Below are positions 1 through 5,371 of a stretch of DNA of 5,371 nt, in pieces. A model generated the notes under the pieces. That model did not search any database. It saw only the letters and a program-made list of their open reading frames with translations, and was not told where the DNA came from. The position numbers were made by a program, and so were the translations under genes. Position 1 is the first letter of the stretch. Each line of letters begins with the position of its first letter. This DNA comes from an uncultured Bacteroidales bacterium (lineage in GTDB: Bacteria > Bacteroidota > Bacteroidia > Bacteroidales > UBA932), in assembly GCA_946627685.1 (NCBI GenBank), contig CAMOVV010000103.1, positions 1-5,371 on the forward strand. Direction: 5' to 3'.

Positions 1-2
1 AC

Positions 3-50
3 GAGAAGGCCGTCTATGTGCAGCATCTCCGTCTCGAAGAAGAACAATAA
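3..50 (+). CDS. C-terminal end of an unidentified plus-strand gene (partial)
   Basis: Reading from base 3 gives EKAVYVQHLRLEEEQ followed by a TAA stop at 48-50. I chose this frame because it ends exactly at the terminator hairpin, which begins at 41, and because the residues look like an ordinary charged helical C-terminus. The other two plus frames run through the hairpin into sequence antisense to the isomerase gene. Fifteen residues are too few to assign a family. The gene converges on the three-gene minus-strand operon, and its final codons and stop form part of the left terminator arm. Confidence 0.55.
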   Translation, partial: EKAVYVQHLRLEEEQ

Positions 51-88
51 AAAAAAGACCTGGTTTCAGGTCTTTTTTTTATTGTTCT
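41..88. terminator. Bidirectional intrinsic terminator, perfect 22-bp palindrome
   Basis: Bases 41-62 and 67-88 are perfect reverse complements around a GTTT loop at 63-66. The core is a GACCTG/CAGGTC stem flanked by eight A on the left and eight T on the right, so each strand shows a GC stem followed by a U-run. It sits between convergent genes: the plus-strand gene stops at 50 and the minus-strand operon stops at 109. It can therefore end both transcripts. The outer pairs extend into the last codons of the plus-strand gene. Confidence 0.9.
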
Positions 89-108
89 CCGAACTTCAGT
101 TGATTGGC

Positions 109-1023
109 CTACGCTTCTTCCCACTGCTTTCTGAGCAGTTCGACGGCGGCGGCAAGAACGGTCTTGGGATCTCCGACCTGGCCGCATTCGAAGCTGACGT
201 ATTTGTCATACCCCATCTCCTTGAGGGCGCGGAAGCCGTCAACATAGTTGTCGAGCTCACCGTCCTCGCCGGGAGTCTTGCGACGGCCGCGGCTGGCGAT
301 GTGGACATGCTGGAGATATTTCGTGCCTGCGGACCAGAAGGCGCCGTAGTCGGAGGTCTCCTCCTTCATGTGCCAGAAGTCACCCATGCACTTGACTCCC
401 TCGCTGGCGCTGTCGCGGGCGATTGCCGCGGCATCGGCTACCAGTCTCATATAGAAGCACTCCCCGCGGTTCAGCGGCTCGAGGATGACGGTGGTACCGT
501 TCTCAAGGGCAAATTCGCCAAGGTCGTGAAGCTGCTCGCAAAGGTAGTCGCGGGTCTCCTGGGTGTGAGGCTTGCAGGGCTTCTGGCCGTTGAACGCGGG
601 AACCATGATGACTCCGGTGGAGTCGAGTTTTCCCGCCGCGACGATGATTTCCCTCATGGTGGTGTCGAAAAGCTTCTTCACCTCGGGGTCTTCGGCAAGG
701 ATGAAGCCGTCGAAGCCGGCGCAGATTGCGGACACTTTGACCATCCTTCCCTCGAGGGCTTTCTTGATCTCGTCCACCCTGCCCAGAAGGCCGCGGCCGC
801 CGGGCTCGAAACCGGTCACGCCAAGGCTCTCGATGAAATCAAGCTTCTCGGAAAGGGTGCTTCCGGGAGTAAGTCCCTCCTGGAAGGAAAGGTTGAGGGA
901 ACGGGCCGGAGCCGCCTTCTTTCCGCTCCCTGAAGAGCAGGAAGCGAAGGACAGAGCGGAAGAGGACAGGGCCAGGGCTGCCGCCCCGGCCATACTGCCT
1001 TTCAAAAAATCTCTTCTATCCAT
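109..1023 (-). CDS. Tat-exported sugar isomerase/epimerase lipoprotein, xylose isomerase-like TIM barrel (ketose 3-epimerase-like)
   Basis: This 304-residue protein starts at ATG 1023 and stops at TAG 109-111. It opens with a Tat motif (RRDFLKG, residues 3-9) and a hydrophobic stretch, then a lipobox-like FASC with Cys29, so it is probably exported folded and lipid-anchored. Residues about 43-300 look like a xylose isomerase-like TIM barrel (AP endonuclease 2 superfamily, PF01261). Glu182 (ILEPLNR), Asp215 (GDFWHM), His241 (HVHIA) and Glu279 (SFECG) fit the metal-binding set. Glu188, His218 and Arg247 fit the substrate contacts of D-tagatose 3-epimerase-type enzymes. Several spacings (E-33-D-26-H-6-R) match that family as I remember it. 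The family isomerises, epimerises or dehydrates keto-sugars; the substrate here is unknown. The gene is last in the operon, 4 bp after the dehydrogenase stop, so it is probably translationally coupled. Exported members may act on 3-keto-glycosides (inference). Confidence 0.88.
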   Translation of the reverse strand: MDRRDFLKGSMAGAAALALSSSALSFASCSSGSGKKAAPARSLNLSFQEGLTPGSTLSEKLDFIESLGVTGFEPGGRGLLGRVDEIKKALEGRMVKVSAICAGFDGFILAEDPEVKKLFDTTMREIIVAAGKLDSTGVIMVPAFNGQKPCKPHTQETRDYLCEQLHDLGEFALENGTTVILEPLNRGECFYMRLVADAAAIARDSASEGVKCMGDFWHMKEETSDYGAFWSAGTKYLQHVHIASRGRRKTPGEDGELDNYVDGFRALKEMGYDKYVSFECGQVGDPKTVLAAAVELLRKQWEEA

Positions 1024-1027
1024 AGTC

Positions 1028-2386
1028 CTACCTCGTCTGGTTGCCCTGAGGCGTGCCGGGGATGGCCACTACATACTTGGACATGTCCATGGGGCCGTTC
1101 TCGAGTTTCTCAGGAAGGTAATCCATGTCGGCGGCGCTGATTTCGTCCCAGCTAACTTCTTTTCCGGTGTATGCGGACTCGCGGCCCATCACGCCGGCAA
1201 GGGAGGAAATGCCCGTAGGGGTGGCCTCGTCGTGGGCCTCTCCGCGGCGGATGTGGTTCACCCAGTCAACATGCTCGAGGACATAGGGATTGGTCTGGGT
1301 ATGGGCGGCTTTTTCAGCTTCGCCGTCGAATTTCCAGAGAAGGTTGCCGTGAAGGTCCTTGATGGTGTTGTCCTGGCTGTTCCAGCAGCCCTTCGTGCCC
1401 TGGACGAACTCGCTGACGTTGTTCGCGCAGCCGTCTATCTGGCGGCACATGCTGTGCAGGTGGACGTCGTTCTCGAACACGAAATCAACGCTGAAGTTGT
1501 CGTACTGGTCTCCCGTGAGCCTCCTCTGGCGGCTGCCGAAACCGACGGCCTTGAGAGGATGCTGGCCGGTCATCCAGAGGAACACGTCGATATTATGGAC
1601 ATGCTGCTCGCAGATATGGTCGCCGGAGAGCCATTTCCAGTTGACCCAGTCGCGGATCATGGTCTCCATGTCGCTCTCGCCCGGCTTGCGCTCGCGGCAC
1701 CAGAGCATATCCTGGTTCCAATAGACGTTTCCGCCGGTAATCTCGCCGATGATGCCGTCCTGGATAAGCTGGAAGGCCTCGACATAGCGGCGCTCGTGGT
1801 GGCGCTGGACGCCGGTGACGACGCTTAGTCCCTTGGCAACCGCCTTCTTGGCCGTGGCCATGATGGTGCGGTAACCCTTGGAATCGACGGCGATGGGCTT
1901 CTCGAGGAAGGAGTGCACACCCTTTTCGGTGGCATATTCGAACATCATGGGACGGAATACGGGAGGAGTGGTCATGATGACCATGTCAACGCCCGAGTCG
2001 ATGACCTTCTTGTAGGCGTCGAAGCCGACGAAGCAGTGGTCGTCGGGCACGTTCTGGCCGTGCTTTTCGCTGAGGTTCTTGCGAAGGGAGCCGAGCCTGT
2101 CGGCGTAGGTGTCTCCAAGGGCGGTGACGGTGATGCCGTCGGCGGCATCAAGGAGGTTCACGATGGCTCCGGAACCGCGGCCGCCGCAACCGATCACGCC
2201 GGCCTTCAGGGGTTTTCCGTCGATTGCCTTGTCCACAAGGTCAGGGACATAGTAGGTGCCTCTCTCGCGGAGGGGCAGGGAGCCCTTCTTGCCGCAGGAC
2301 GAAAGGATGGAACCGCCGGCGAGGGCGGCACCGCCGATGACGGCCGAATAGGAAAGGAAATCTCTTCTGTTAAGTGTTTTGCTCAT
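1028..2386 (-). CDS. Tat-exported Gfo/Idh/MocA family oxidoreductase lipoprotein
   Basis: This 452-residue protein starts at ATG 2386 and stops at TAG 1028-1030. It has a Tat signal (NRRDFLSYS, residues 6-14), a hydrophobic core and a lipobox LSSC with Cys31, so it is predicted to be translocated folded and then lipid-anchored. The Rossmann dinucleotide motif GCGGRG is at 66-71 and the family EKP motif (FLEKPIAVD) at 160-168. The C-terminal substrate domain carries GDHICEQHVHNID (255-267), where Glu260, His264 and Asp267 occupy the positions of the usual catalytic Asp/His/Asp region. Members oxidise or reduce sugar hydroxyls with NAD(P), and some (GH109-like) use bound NAD for hydrolysis. Because Tat exports folded proteins, the cofactor is probably loaded in the cytoplasm and kept tightly bound (inference). 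It is the middle gene, 21 bp after the cytochrome and 4 bp before the isomerase. A sugar or glycoside dehydrogenase is likeliest; the substrate cannot be read from the sequence. Confidence 0.9.
   Translation of the reverse strand: MSKTLNRRDFLSYSAVIGGAALAGGSILSSCGKKGSLPLRERGTYYVPDLVDKAIDGKPLKAGVIGCGGRGSGAIVNLLDAADGITVTALGDTYADRLGSLRKNLSEKHGQNVPDDHCFVGFDAYKKVIDSGVDMVIMTTPPVFRPMMFEYATEKGVHSFLEKPIAVDSKGYRTIMATAKKAVAKGLSVVTGVQRHHERRYVEAFQLIQDGIIGEITGGNVYWNQDMLWCRERKPGESDMETMIRDWVNWKWLSGDHICEQHVHNIDVFLWMTGQHPLKAVGFGSRQRRLTGDQYDNFSVDFVFENDVHLHSMCRQIDGCANNVSEFVQGTKGCWNSQDNTIKDLHGNLLWKFDGEAEKAAHTQTNPYVLEHVDWVNHIRRGEAHDEATPTGISSLAGVMGRESAYTGKEVSWDEISAADMDYLPEKLENGPMDMSKYVVAIPGTPQGNQTR
1031..1034 (-). 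promoter_or_regulatory. Ribosome binding site of the isomerase gene inside the dehydrogenase 3' end
   Basis: On the minus strand the sequence reads GAGGTAGGACTATG. GAGG lies 7 nt before the ATG at 1023, within the last codons of the dehydrogenase, and the dehydrogenase stop TAG (1028-1030) lies between the two. This supports the chosen isomerase start and suggests reinitiation or coupling. It is the only recognisable Shine-Dalgarno in the operon. Confidence 0.5.
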
Positions 2387-2407
2387 GATGGTGATATTTT
2401 AATTTGG

Positions 2408-3928
2408 TTATTGTTTCATCGCAATTTCCTCGGGGACTTCGCAGACCACCCTGAACCCTATTCCCACGATATCCGAATACCACCAGATGCTCTTGGGATT
2501 CTGGGGGTCGGTGACAAGCCATTCGTCGTGGCGGGTATGGGAACGGGCGGCGCATCTGACCTGCGCGGCGGAAGAATCGTAGTTTCCGCCCCTTACGACG
2601 TGCTCCGTGCCGGATTCAGGTCCCTTGGGGTCCTTCGATCCGGAAGAGGAGTAGGCGTCGGGAGAGTACCAGTCCGAGCAGTACTCCATGACGTTGCCGA
2701 GCATGTTCTTGAGTCCGAACGGGTTGGCCCCCACCGCGGAAGGATCGGAAGTCCTGCCGCCGCTGTCGCCGGCGTAGATGACATAGCGGTCGAGGGTGTC
2801 CGTCTTAGGCTTGGAAATTTTCGCCAGCAGGCCTTTGCCGCTGAGCTTCGCGGGGTTGCCTTCGAAGAAGTAGGGCGTGGAGGTCCCTCCCCTGGCGGCA
2901 TATTCCCATTCGGCCTCGGTCGGGAGCCTGTATTTGCGGCCGGTCTTGAGCGATAGCCACTGGCAGAAGGTCTCCGCGGAATAGTGGGTCATCGTGATGG
3001 CGGGGAGGGAGCCCTTGCCCCATCCCTGGTCGGGGAAGCCGAAAGGAGGGGTGGGACCGCTCACCGCGTCCAGGTCGGGACGGGAATTGTTGGCGTATAT
3101 TACCGAAGGAGGAGTCCTTCCTTCGGACATTGTTTCATTGTAGAATGACCAGAACTGGTCCCAGGTGACCTCATACCTTCCCATAAAGAAAGGAGATACT
3201 GTAACTTCCCTCACAGGGCCCTCGTCGCTCCCGCGCAGGGGCTCGGAATCAGGACTTCCCATCATGAAACTTCCTCCCGGGACGGCCACCATCTCCATGG
3301 AGGCGGAAGTGCCGGGGATGGTCTCCACGAAATCTGCAACCCTGTCCACAGGGGCGGCGGAAGGATAAATCTCCCCGCCTGTCACCTCCACCTTGCCCAC
3401 AAGCTTCTCATGCTTGTAGTCGGGATTGTAGTGGCCGGCATCCAGGTGGCAGCTGATGCACTGGAGGTCGTTCTTTTCCTTGTTGTCTTCGTAGTAGAGG
3501 TGGGCGGTGATGCCATCGTCGGTAATTCCGTCAGGGAAGATATTCTCATGGCACTGCTCGCAGGAAGAATTGAAAACGATGCCCTTGGCGTGGGCCAGCT
3601 CTCCCATTTTCTTCCAGTTTATCTTCTCGCGGTCTTTCGTGAGATAGGCCCACATGTGGGAAAGGCCGAACTTCATCTTGACCGTGGTGTGGGCGAGGGT
3701 GCCCTTGGGAGGAAGATGGCAGGCGGCGCAGTCGGTGACGGTGCCGCTTCCGTTATTGTGGTGGACAGACATCTTCCAGGCCGCGTCCGCATCCGTGTGG
3801 ACATGGCACGACATGCAATAGTCATTGGTGGAGGTCTTCTCCATGGTGTAATTGAAACCAACCATCAAGGAGGCCAGGAAAGCGCCGCCCGCAAGGACGA
3901 GGAGCAGTATTGTCTTCCAGTTTTTCAT
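2408..3928 (-). CDS. Membrane-anchored tetraheme NapC/NrfH-type cytochrome c fused to a SUMF1/FGE-like domain
   Basis: I chose ATG 3928 (506 residues). An open frame continues upstream to a TTG at 3979, but that part contains the likely promoter. The protein begins MKNWKT, then has one membrane segment (about residues 7-25). Four CXXCH haem motifs follow, at residues 38-42 (CMSCH), 67-71 (CAACH), 123-127 (CEQCH) and 157-161 (CISCH), as in NapC/NirT/NrfH quinol-linked cytochromes. A linker (about 170-210) leads to a SUMF1/formylglycine-generating-type domain (about 211-498) with MVAVPGGSFMMGS, RLPTEAEWEYAARGG, NPFGLKNMLGNVMEYCSDWY, VRGGNY and GIGFRVV. The active-site cysteine pair of true FGE is absent after VRGGNY, where DSSAAQ stands, so sulfatase activation is unlikely. 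Normal NrfH is about 150-200 residues and ends after its fourth haem, so this is a real fusion in one uninterrupted frame. It is the first gene of the operon with the exported dehydrogenase and isomerase. The cytochrome part probably exchanges electrons with menaquinone; the role of the C-terminal domain is unknown. Confidence 0.88.
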   Translation of the reverse strand: MKNWKTILLLVLAGGAFLASLMVGFNYTMEKTSTNDYCMSCHVHTDADAAWKMSVHHNNGSGTVTDCAACHLPPKGTLAHTTVKMKFGLSHMWAYLTKDREKINWKKMGELAHAKGIVFNSSCEQCHENIFPDGITDDGITAHLYYEDNKEKNDLQCISCHLDAGHYNPDYKHEKLVGKVEVTGGEIYPSAAPVDRVADFVETIPGTSASMEMVAVPGGSFMMGSPDSEPLRGSDEGPVREVTVSPFFMGRYEVTWDQFWSFYNETMSEGRTPPSVIYANNSRPDLDAVSGPTPPFGFPDQGWGKGSLPAITMTHYSAETFCQWLSLKTGRKYRLPTEAEWEYAARGGTSTPYFFEGNPAKLSGKGLLAKISKPKTDTLDRYVIYAGDSGGRTSDPSAVGANPFGLKNMLGNVMEYCSDWYSPDAYSSSGSKDPKGPESGTEHVVRGGNYDSSAAQVRCAARSHTRHDEWLVTDPQNPKSIWWYSDIVGIGFRVVCEVPEEIAMKQ

Positions 3929-3948
3929 CAGACCAAGACATATTCTTG

Positions 3949-3980
3949 CAAATGTAACAATTTTGCTCCTAAATGACAAT
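3949..3980 (-). promoter_or_regulatory. Bacteroidota-type promoter for the cytochrome-dehydrogenase-isomerase operon
   Basis: On the minus strand TACATTTG (3956 down to 3949) matches the Bacteroidota -7 consensus TAnnTTTG exactly. ATTG (3980-3977) matches three of four bases of the -33 TTTG, with a 20-nt spacer, which is within the usual range. Transcription would start near 3945 and leave about 17 nt before the ATG at 3928. The element lies inside the TTG-extended reading frame, which is why I prefer the ATG start. Confidence 0.6.
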
Positions 3981-3989
3981 ATATTTTTA

Positions 3990-4011
3990 AACTTTCGCGG
4001 GCCGGAAAGTT
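3990..4011. repeat. Short inverted repeat in the divergent promoter region, possible operator
   Basis: AACTTTC at 3990-3996 and GAAAGTT at 4005-4011 are perfect 7-bp arms separated by 8 GC-rich bases. The repeat begins 10 bp upstream of the operon -33 box and lies about 40 bp upstream of the -7 box of the plus-strand gene. That position suits a dimeric regulator acting on one or both genes. It lacks a U-run, so it is not an obvious terminator. A repeat this short can arise by chance. Confidence 0.35.
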
Positions 4012-4049
4012 ATCTTCGCGGCATTGCGACAAATGAACGCGATTTTATC

Positions 4050-4057
4050 TATATTTG
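4050..4057 (+). promoter_or_regulatory. -7 box of the plus-strand AsmA/TamB-like gene
   Basis: TATATTTG matches TAnnTTTG perfectly and lies only 7 nt before the ATG at 4065. The nearest upstream -33-like tetramer, ATTG at 4023-4026, is 23 nt away, slightly too far, so the upstream half is weak. If used, transcription would begin about 3-4 nt before the ATG and give a nearly leaderless mRNA. Confidence 0.45.
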
Positions 4058-4064
4058 CGAAAGA

Positions 4065-5371
4065 ATGGCGCAGAACAGGGAAATAAAAGAAAAAAGGGCC
4101 CGAAGGCCGCTTTGGGAGAGAATCATCCGGGGGGTGGTTTTCAGCTTCGCCGGCCTGCTTGTCCTTGCCCTTGTCGCCGTCCAGGTGGCCATGAGGCCGT
4201 CTGTGATGAAAGCCGCCGTGGACAGGTTCGCCGCCCCGTTTATCGACGGGAACCTCCATGTAGGGAAGGTGAAGGCGTCGGTCATAAAAAGATTTCCGAA
4301 AGCGAGCGTCAGCATAGACACCCTCGTCATCACCTATCCCCACGAGAAATTTGCAAGATGGGACAGCGCCGGGACCGGCATCCCCTTCAGGAGCGAAGGG
4401 TGCGGGGCCGGGGGGACGGACACCCTCGTCAGCGCCGTGAAAGCGGAGGCAGACATCAACATCCTCAAAGCCCTCAAGGGAAAGTTCCACATCGGCAGGG
4501 TCCTGCTCGAGGGGCCGAGGGTCTTCATTCACGTCTTCGACTCCACGGCCTCCAACCTGCAGGTCATAAAGATTCCGCAACCTTCTGAAAAAGACACCCT
4601 TTCCTCCCCCCTCCCGGATATTTCCCTTAGCCATATCGCCCTTTCCGGCAGCCCCTTCGCCGTATTCACCGACGCCGTATCGCCCATGGCGGGCAGGCTC
4701 TCGATGGACGGACTCTCCTTCAAGGGAAAGGTTTCAACCTCCGACCTCCCCTCCTCAAAGGGGGACCTTCGCCTTGACAGCCTCCGCCTGGACGCCCTGT
4801 CTTCGGCGGGAGCGGTCTTCCTCGGAGTGGACCTTCTTTCCCTGAACCAGGGCCGGCGGCTCATGGACGCCGTGCTAAAATCAAGGGTGAGGCTCGAGAC
4901 GGAAAGTCTTGATTTGAAAGAGTTTCCGGTTACCCTTACAGGCAAGGTAGGAGCAGTCCCCGCAGAAGACATCCTGAAAGACAGGCCAAAAGGCGCCGGC
5001 AGGCACTCTTCCCGTCCCGGCATTTCCGCGCAGGACCTCGACCTCAAGGTCGCCGCGATAGAGCTCAAAGGCAGCGGGGATGCCGTCTTCCTCGGAGACA
5101 GCGCCTACATTAAAGCCGGAGCCTCCGTGGACAAATGCAAGGTGGGAGAGCTTATCACATTCCTCGGCGGCAGCATCCCTTCCCTGAAGAAATTCTCCAC
5201 CGACGCAGTTGTCTCCCTGGACGCCGCCTGCGAAGGTTTCCTCAACCCTTCGAGGAACTCCCTTCCCGACATGAAGCTTTCCCTGAAGGCTCCAAGGTCG
5301 GCCATAAGCTTCCTGGGAGTGGAAGAAAAGGGCTGGATGAGCCTCGACATCGAAGCGGCAAGCGGAGAGGA
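4065..5371 (+). CDS. AsmA/TamB-like large envelope protein, N-terminal part (runs off the window)
   Basis: The frame from ATG 4065 stays open for 435 codons to the window edge. The N-terminus is basic (MAQNREIKEKRARR), followed by one membrane segment (about residues 22-43), then a long soluble part expected in the periplasm. Residues about 45-97 (PSVMKAAVDRFAAPFIDGN, then LHVGKV, KRFPKASVSIDTLVITYPHE) resemble the N-terminal module of Bacteroidota AsmA/TamB-type proteins, where a short strand-rich unit follows the anchor. The rest is rich in alternating beta-strand patterns with repeated 'SLDxLxLDAL'-like stretches, as in the repeating-beta-groove bridge proteins that move lipid or assist outer-membrane assembly. 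Such proteins usually exceed 800 residues, so more than half may be missing. An upstream ATG at 4033 is out of frame. The gene diverges from the redox operon and may only share its intergenic region. Family placement is from pattern recognition; a different AsmA-like subfamily is possible. Confidence 0.75.
   Translation, partial: MAQNREIKEKRARRPLWERIIRGVVFSFAGLLVLALVAVQVAMRPSVMKAAVDRFAAPFIDGNLHVGKVKASVIKRFPKASVSIDTLVITYPHEKFARWDSAGTGIPFRSEGCGAGGTDTLVSAVKAEADINILKALKGKFHIGRVLLEGPRVFIHVFDSTASNLQVIKIPQPSEKDTLSSPLPDISLSHIALSGSPFAVFTDAVSPMAGRLSMDGLSFKGKVSTSDLPSSKGDLRLDSLRLDALSSAGAVFLGVDLLSLNQGRRLMDAVLKSRVRLETESLDLKEFPVTLTGKVGAVPAEDILKDRPKGAGRHSSRPGISAQDLDLKVAAIELKGSGDAVFLGDSAYIKAGASVDKCKVGELITFLGGSIPSLKKFSTDAVVSLDAACEGFLNPSRNSLPDMKLSLKAPRSAISFLGVEEKGWMSLDIEAASGE

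Noticed and set aside
16..933. Plus-strand 305-codon open frame antisense to the isomerase
   Set aside because: It mirrors the conserved isomerase gene, passes straight through the terminator hairpin and shows no recognisable domain. GC-rich codon use leaves few antisense stops.
572..1828. Plus-strand 418-codon open frame
   Set aside because: It is antisense to the isomerase and dehydrogenase and spans their junction. The minus-strand frames carry clear Tat, Rossmann and metal-site motifs.
1913..2956. Plus-strand 347-codon open frame
   Set aside because: It crosses the dehydrogenase/cytochrome intergenic gap antisense to both, with low-complexity Gly/Ala/Val composition and no family match I recognise.
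2408..3139. Idea that the SUMF1 domain activates sulfatases
   Set aside because: No sulfatase gene is in the window and the FGE catalytic cysteine pair is missing.
3410..3976. Plus-strand 188-codon open frame opposite the haem domain
   Set aside because: It is a shadow of the CXXCH-containing frame on the other strand and covers the operon promoter.
4033..4086. Small 17-codon frame (MNAILSIFAKEWRRTGK) before the AsmA/TamB-like gene
   Set aside because: It overlaps the next gene out of frame, contains the -7 box and has no ribosome-binding site. It would be transcribed only from a promoter further upstream that I do not see.
4055..4588. Plus-strand 177-codon frame beginning at TTG
   Set aside because: It is Arg/Gly/Pro-rich in the wrong frame of the AsmA/TamB-like gene and begins inside the -7 box.
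3987..4634. Minus-strand 215-codon open frame before the operon
   Set aside because: It is antisense to the AsmA/TamB-like gene, whose own frame has a membrane anchor and remains open for 435 codons.

Overview
The window looks like a GC-rich member of the Bacteroidota, probably a Bacteroidales-type gut or anaerobe lineage. The evidence is TAnnTTTG-type -7 promoter boxes in the divergent intergenic region, weak or absent Shine-Dalgarno sequences, two 'RRDFL' Tat-lipoprotein enzymes of a kind common in this phylum, and an AsmA/TamB-like envelope gene. This is inferred from sequence style; species cannot be named.

Layout from left to right. Positions 3-50 are the last 15 codons of an unidentified plus-strand gene. 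A perfect 22-bp-arm palindrome (41-88) follows and probably terminates transcription in both directions. From 109 to 3928 three minus-strand genes are packed with gaps of 21 bp and 4 bp. In transcription order they are: a membrane-anchored tetraheme NapC/NrfH-type cytochrome c fused to a SUMF1/FGE-like domain; a Tat-exported Gfo/Idh/MocA dehydrogenase lipoprotein; and a Tat-exported TIM-barrel sugar isomerase/epimerase lipoprotein. A divergent regulatory region (about 3929-4064) holds a promoter for this operon, a 7-bp-arm inverted repeat and a -7 box for the plus-strand gene. From 4065 to the window end runs the first 435 codons of a large AsmA/TamB-like envelope protein. Both the operon promoter and its terminator lie in the window, so the three-gene unit appears complete.

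Working model (inference). All three operon products should act outside the cytoplasm. The dehydrogenase plus ketose-3-epimerase-like pair resembles enzymes that handle 3-keto sugars and glycosides (E. coli YcjS/YcjR are cytoplasmic analogues). The co-transcribed quinone-facing tetraheme cytochrome would link that chemistry to the respiratory quinone pool, or would feed electrons to its own SUMF1-like domain. That domain lacks the cysteine pair of true formylglycine-generating enzymes, so sulfatase activation is not its likely job. This exported sugar-redox operon, with its unusual cytochrome-SUMF1 fusion, is the most interesting part of the window.

No tRNA, rRNA, CRISPR array, insertion sequence or integrase was seen. 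No stretch longer than 300 bases lacks a gene.
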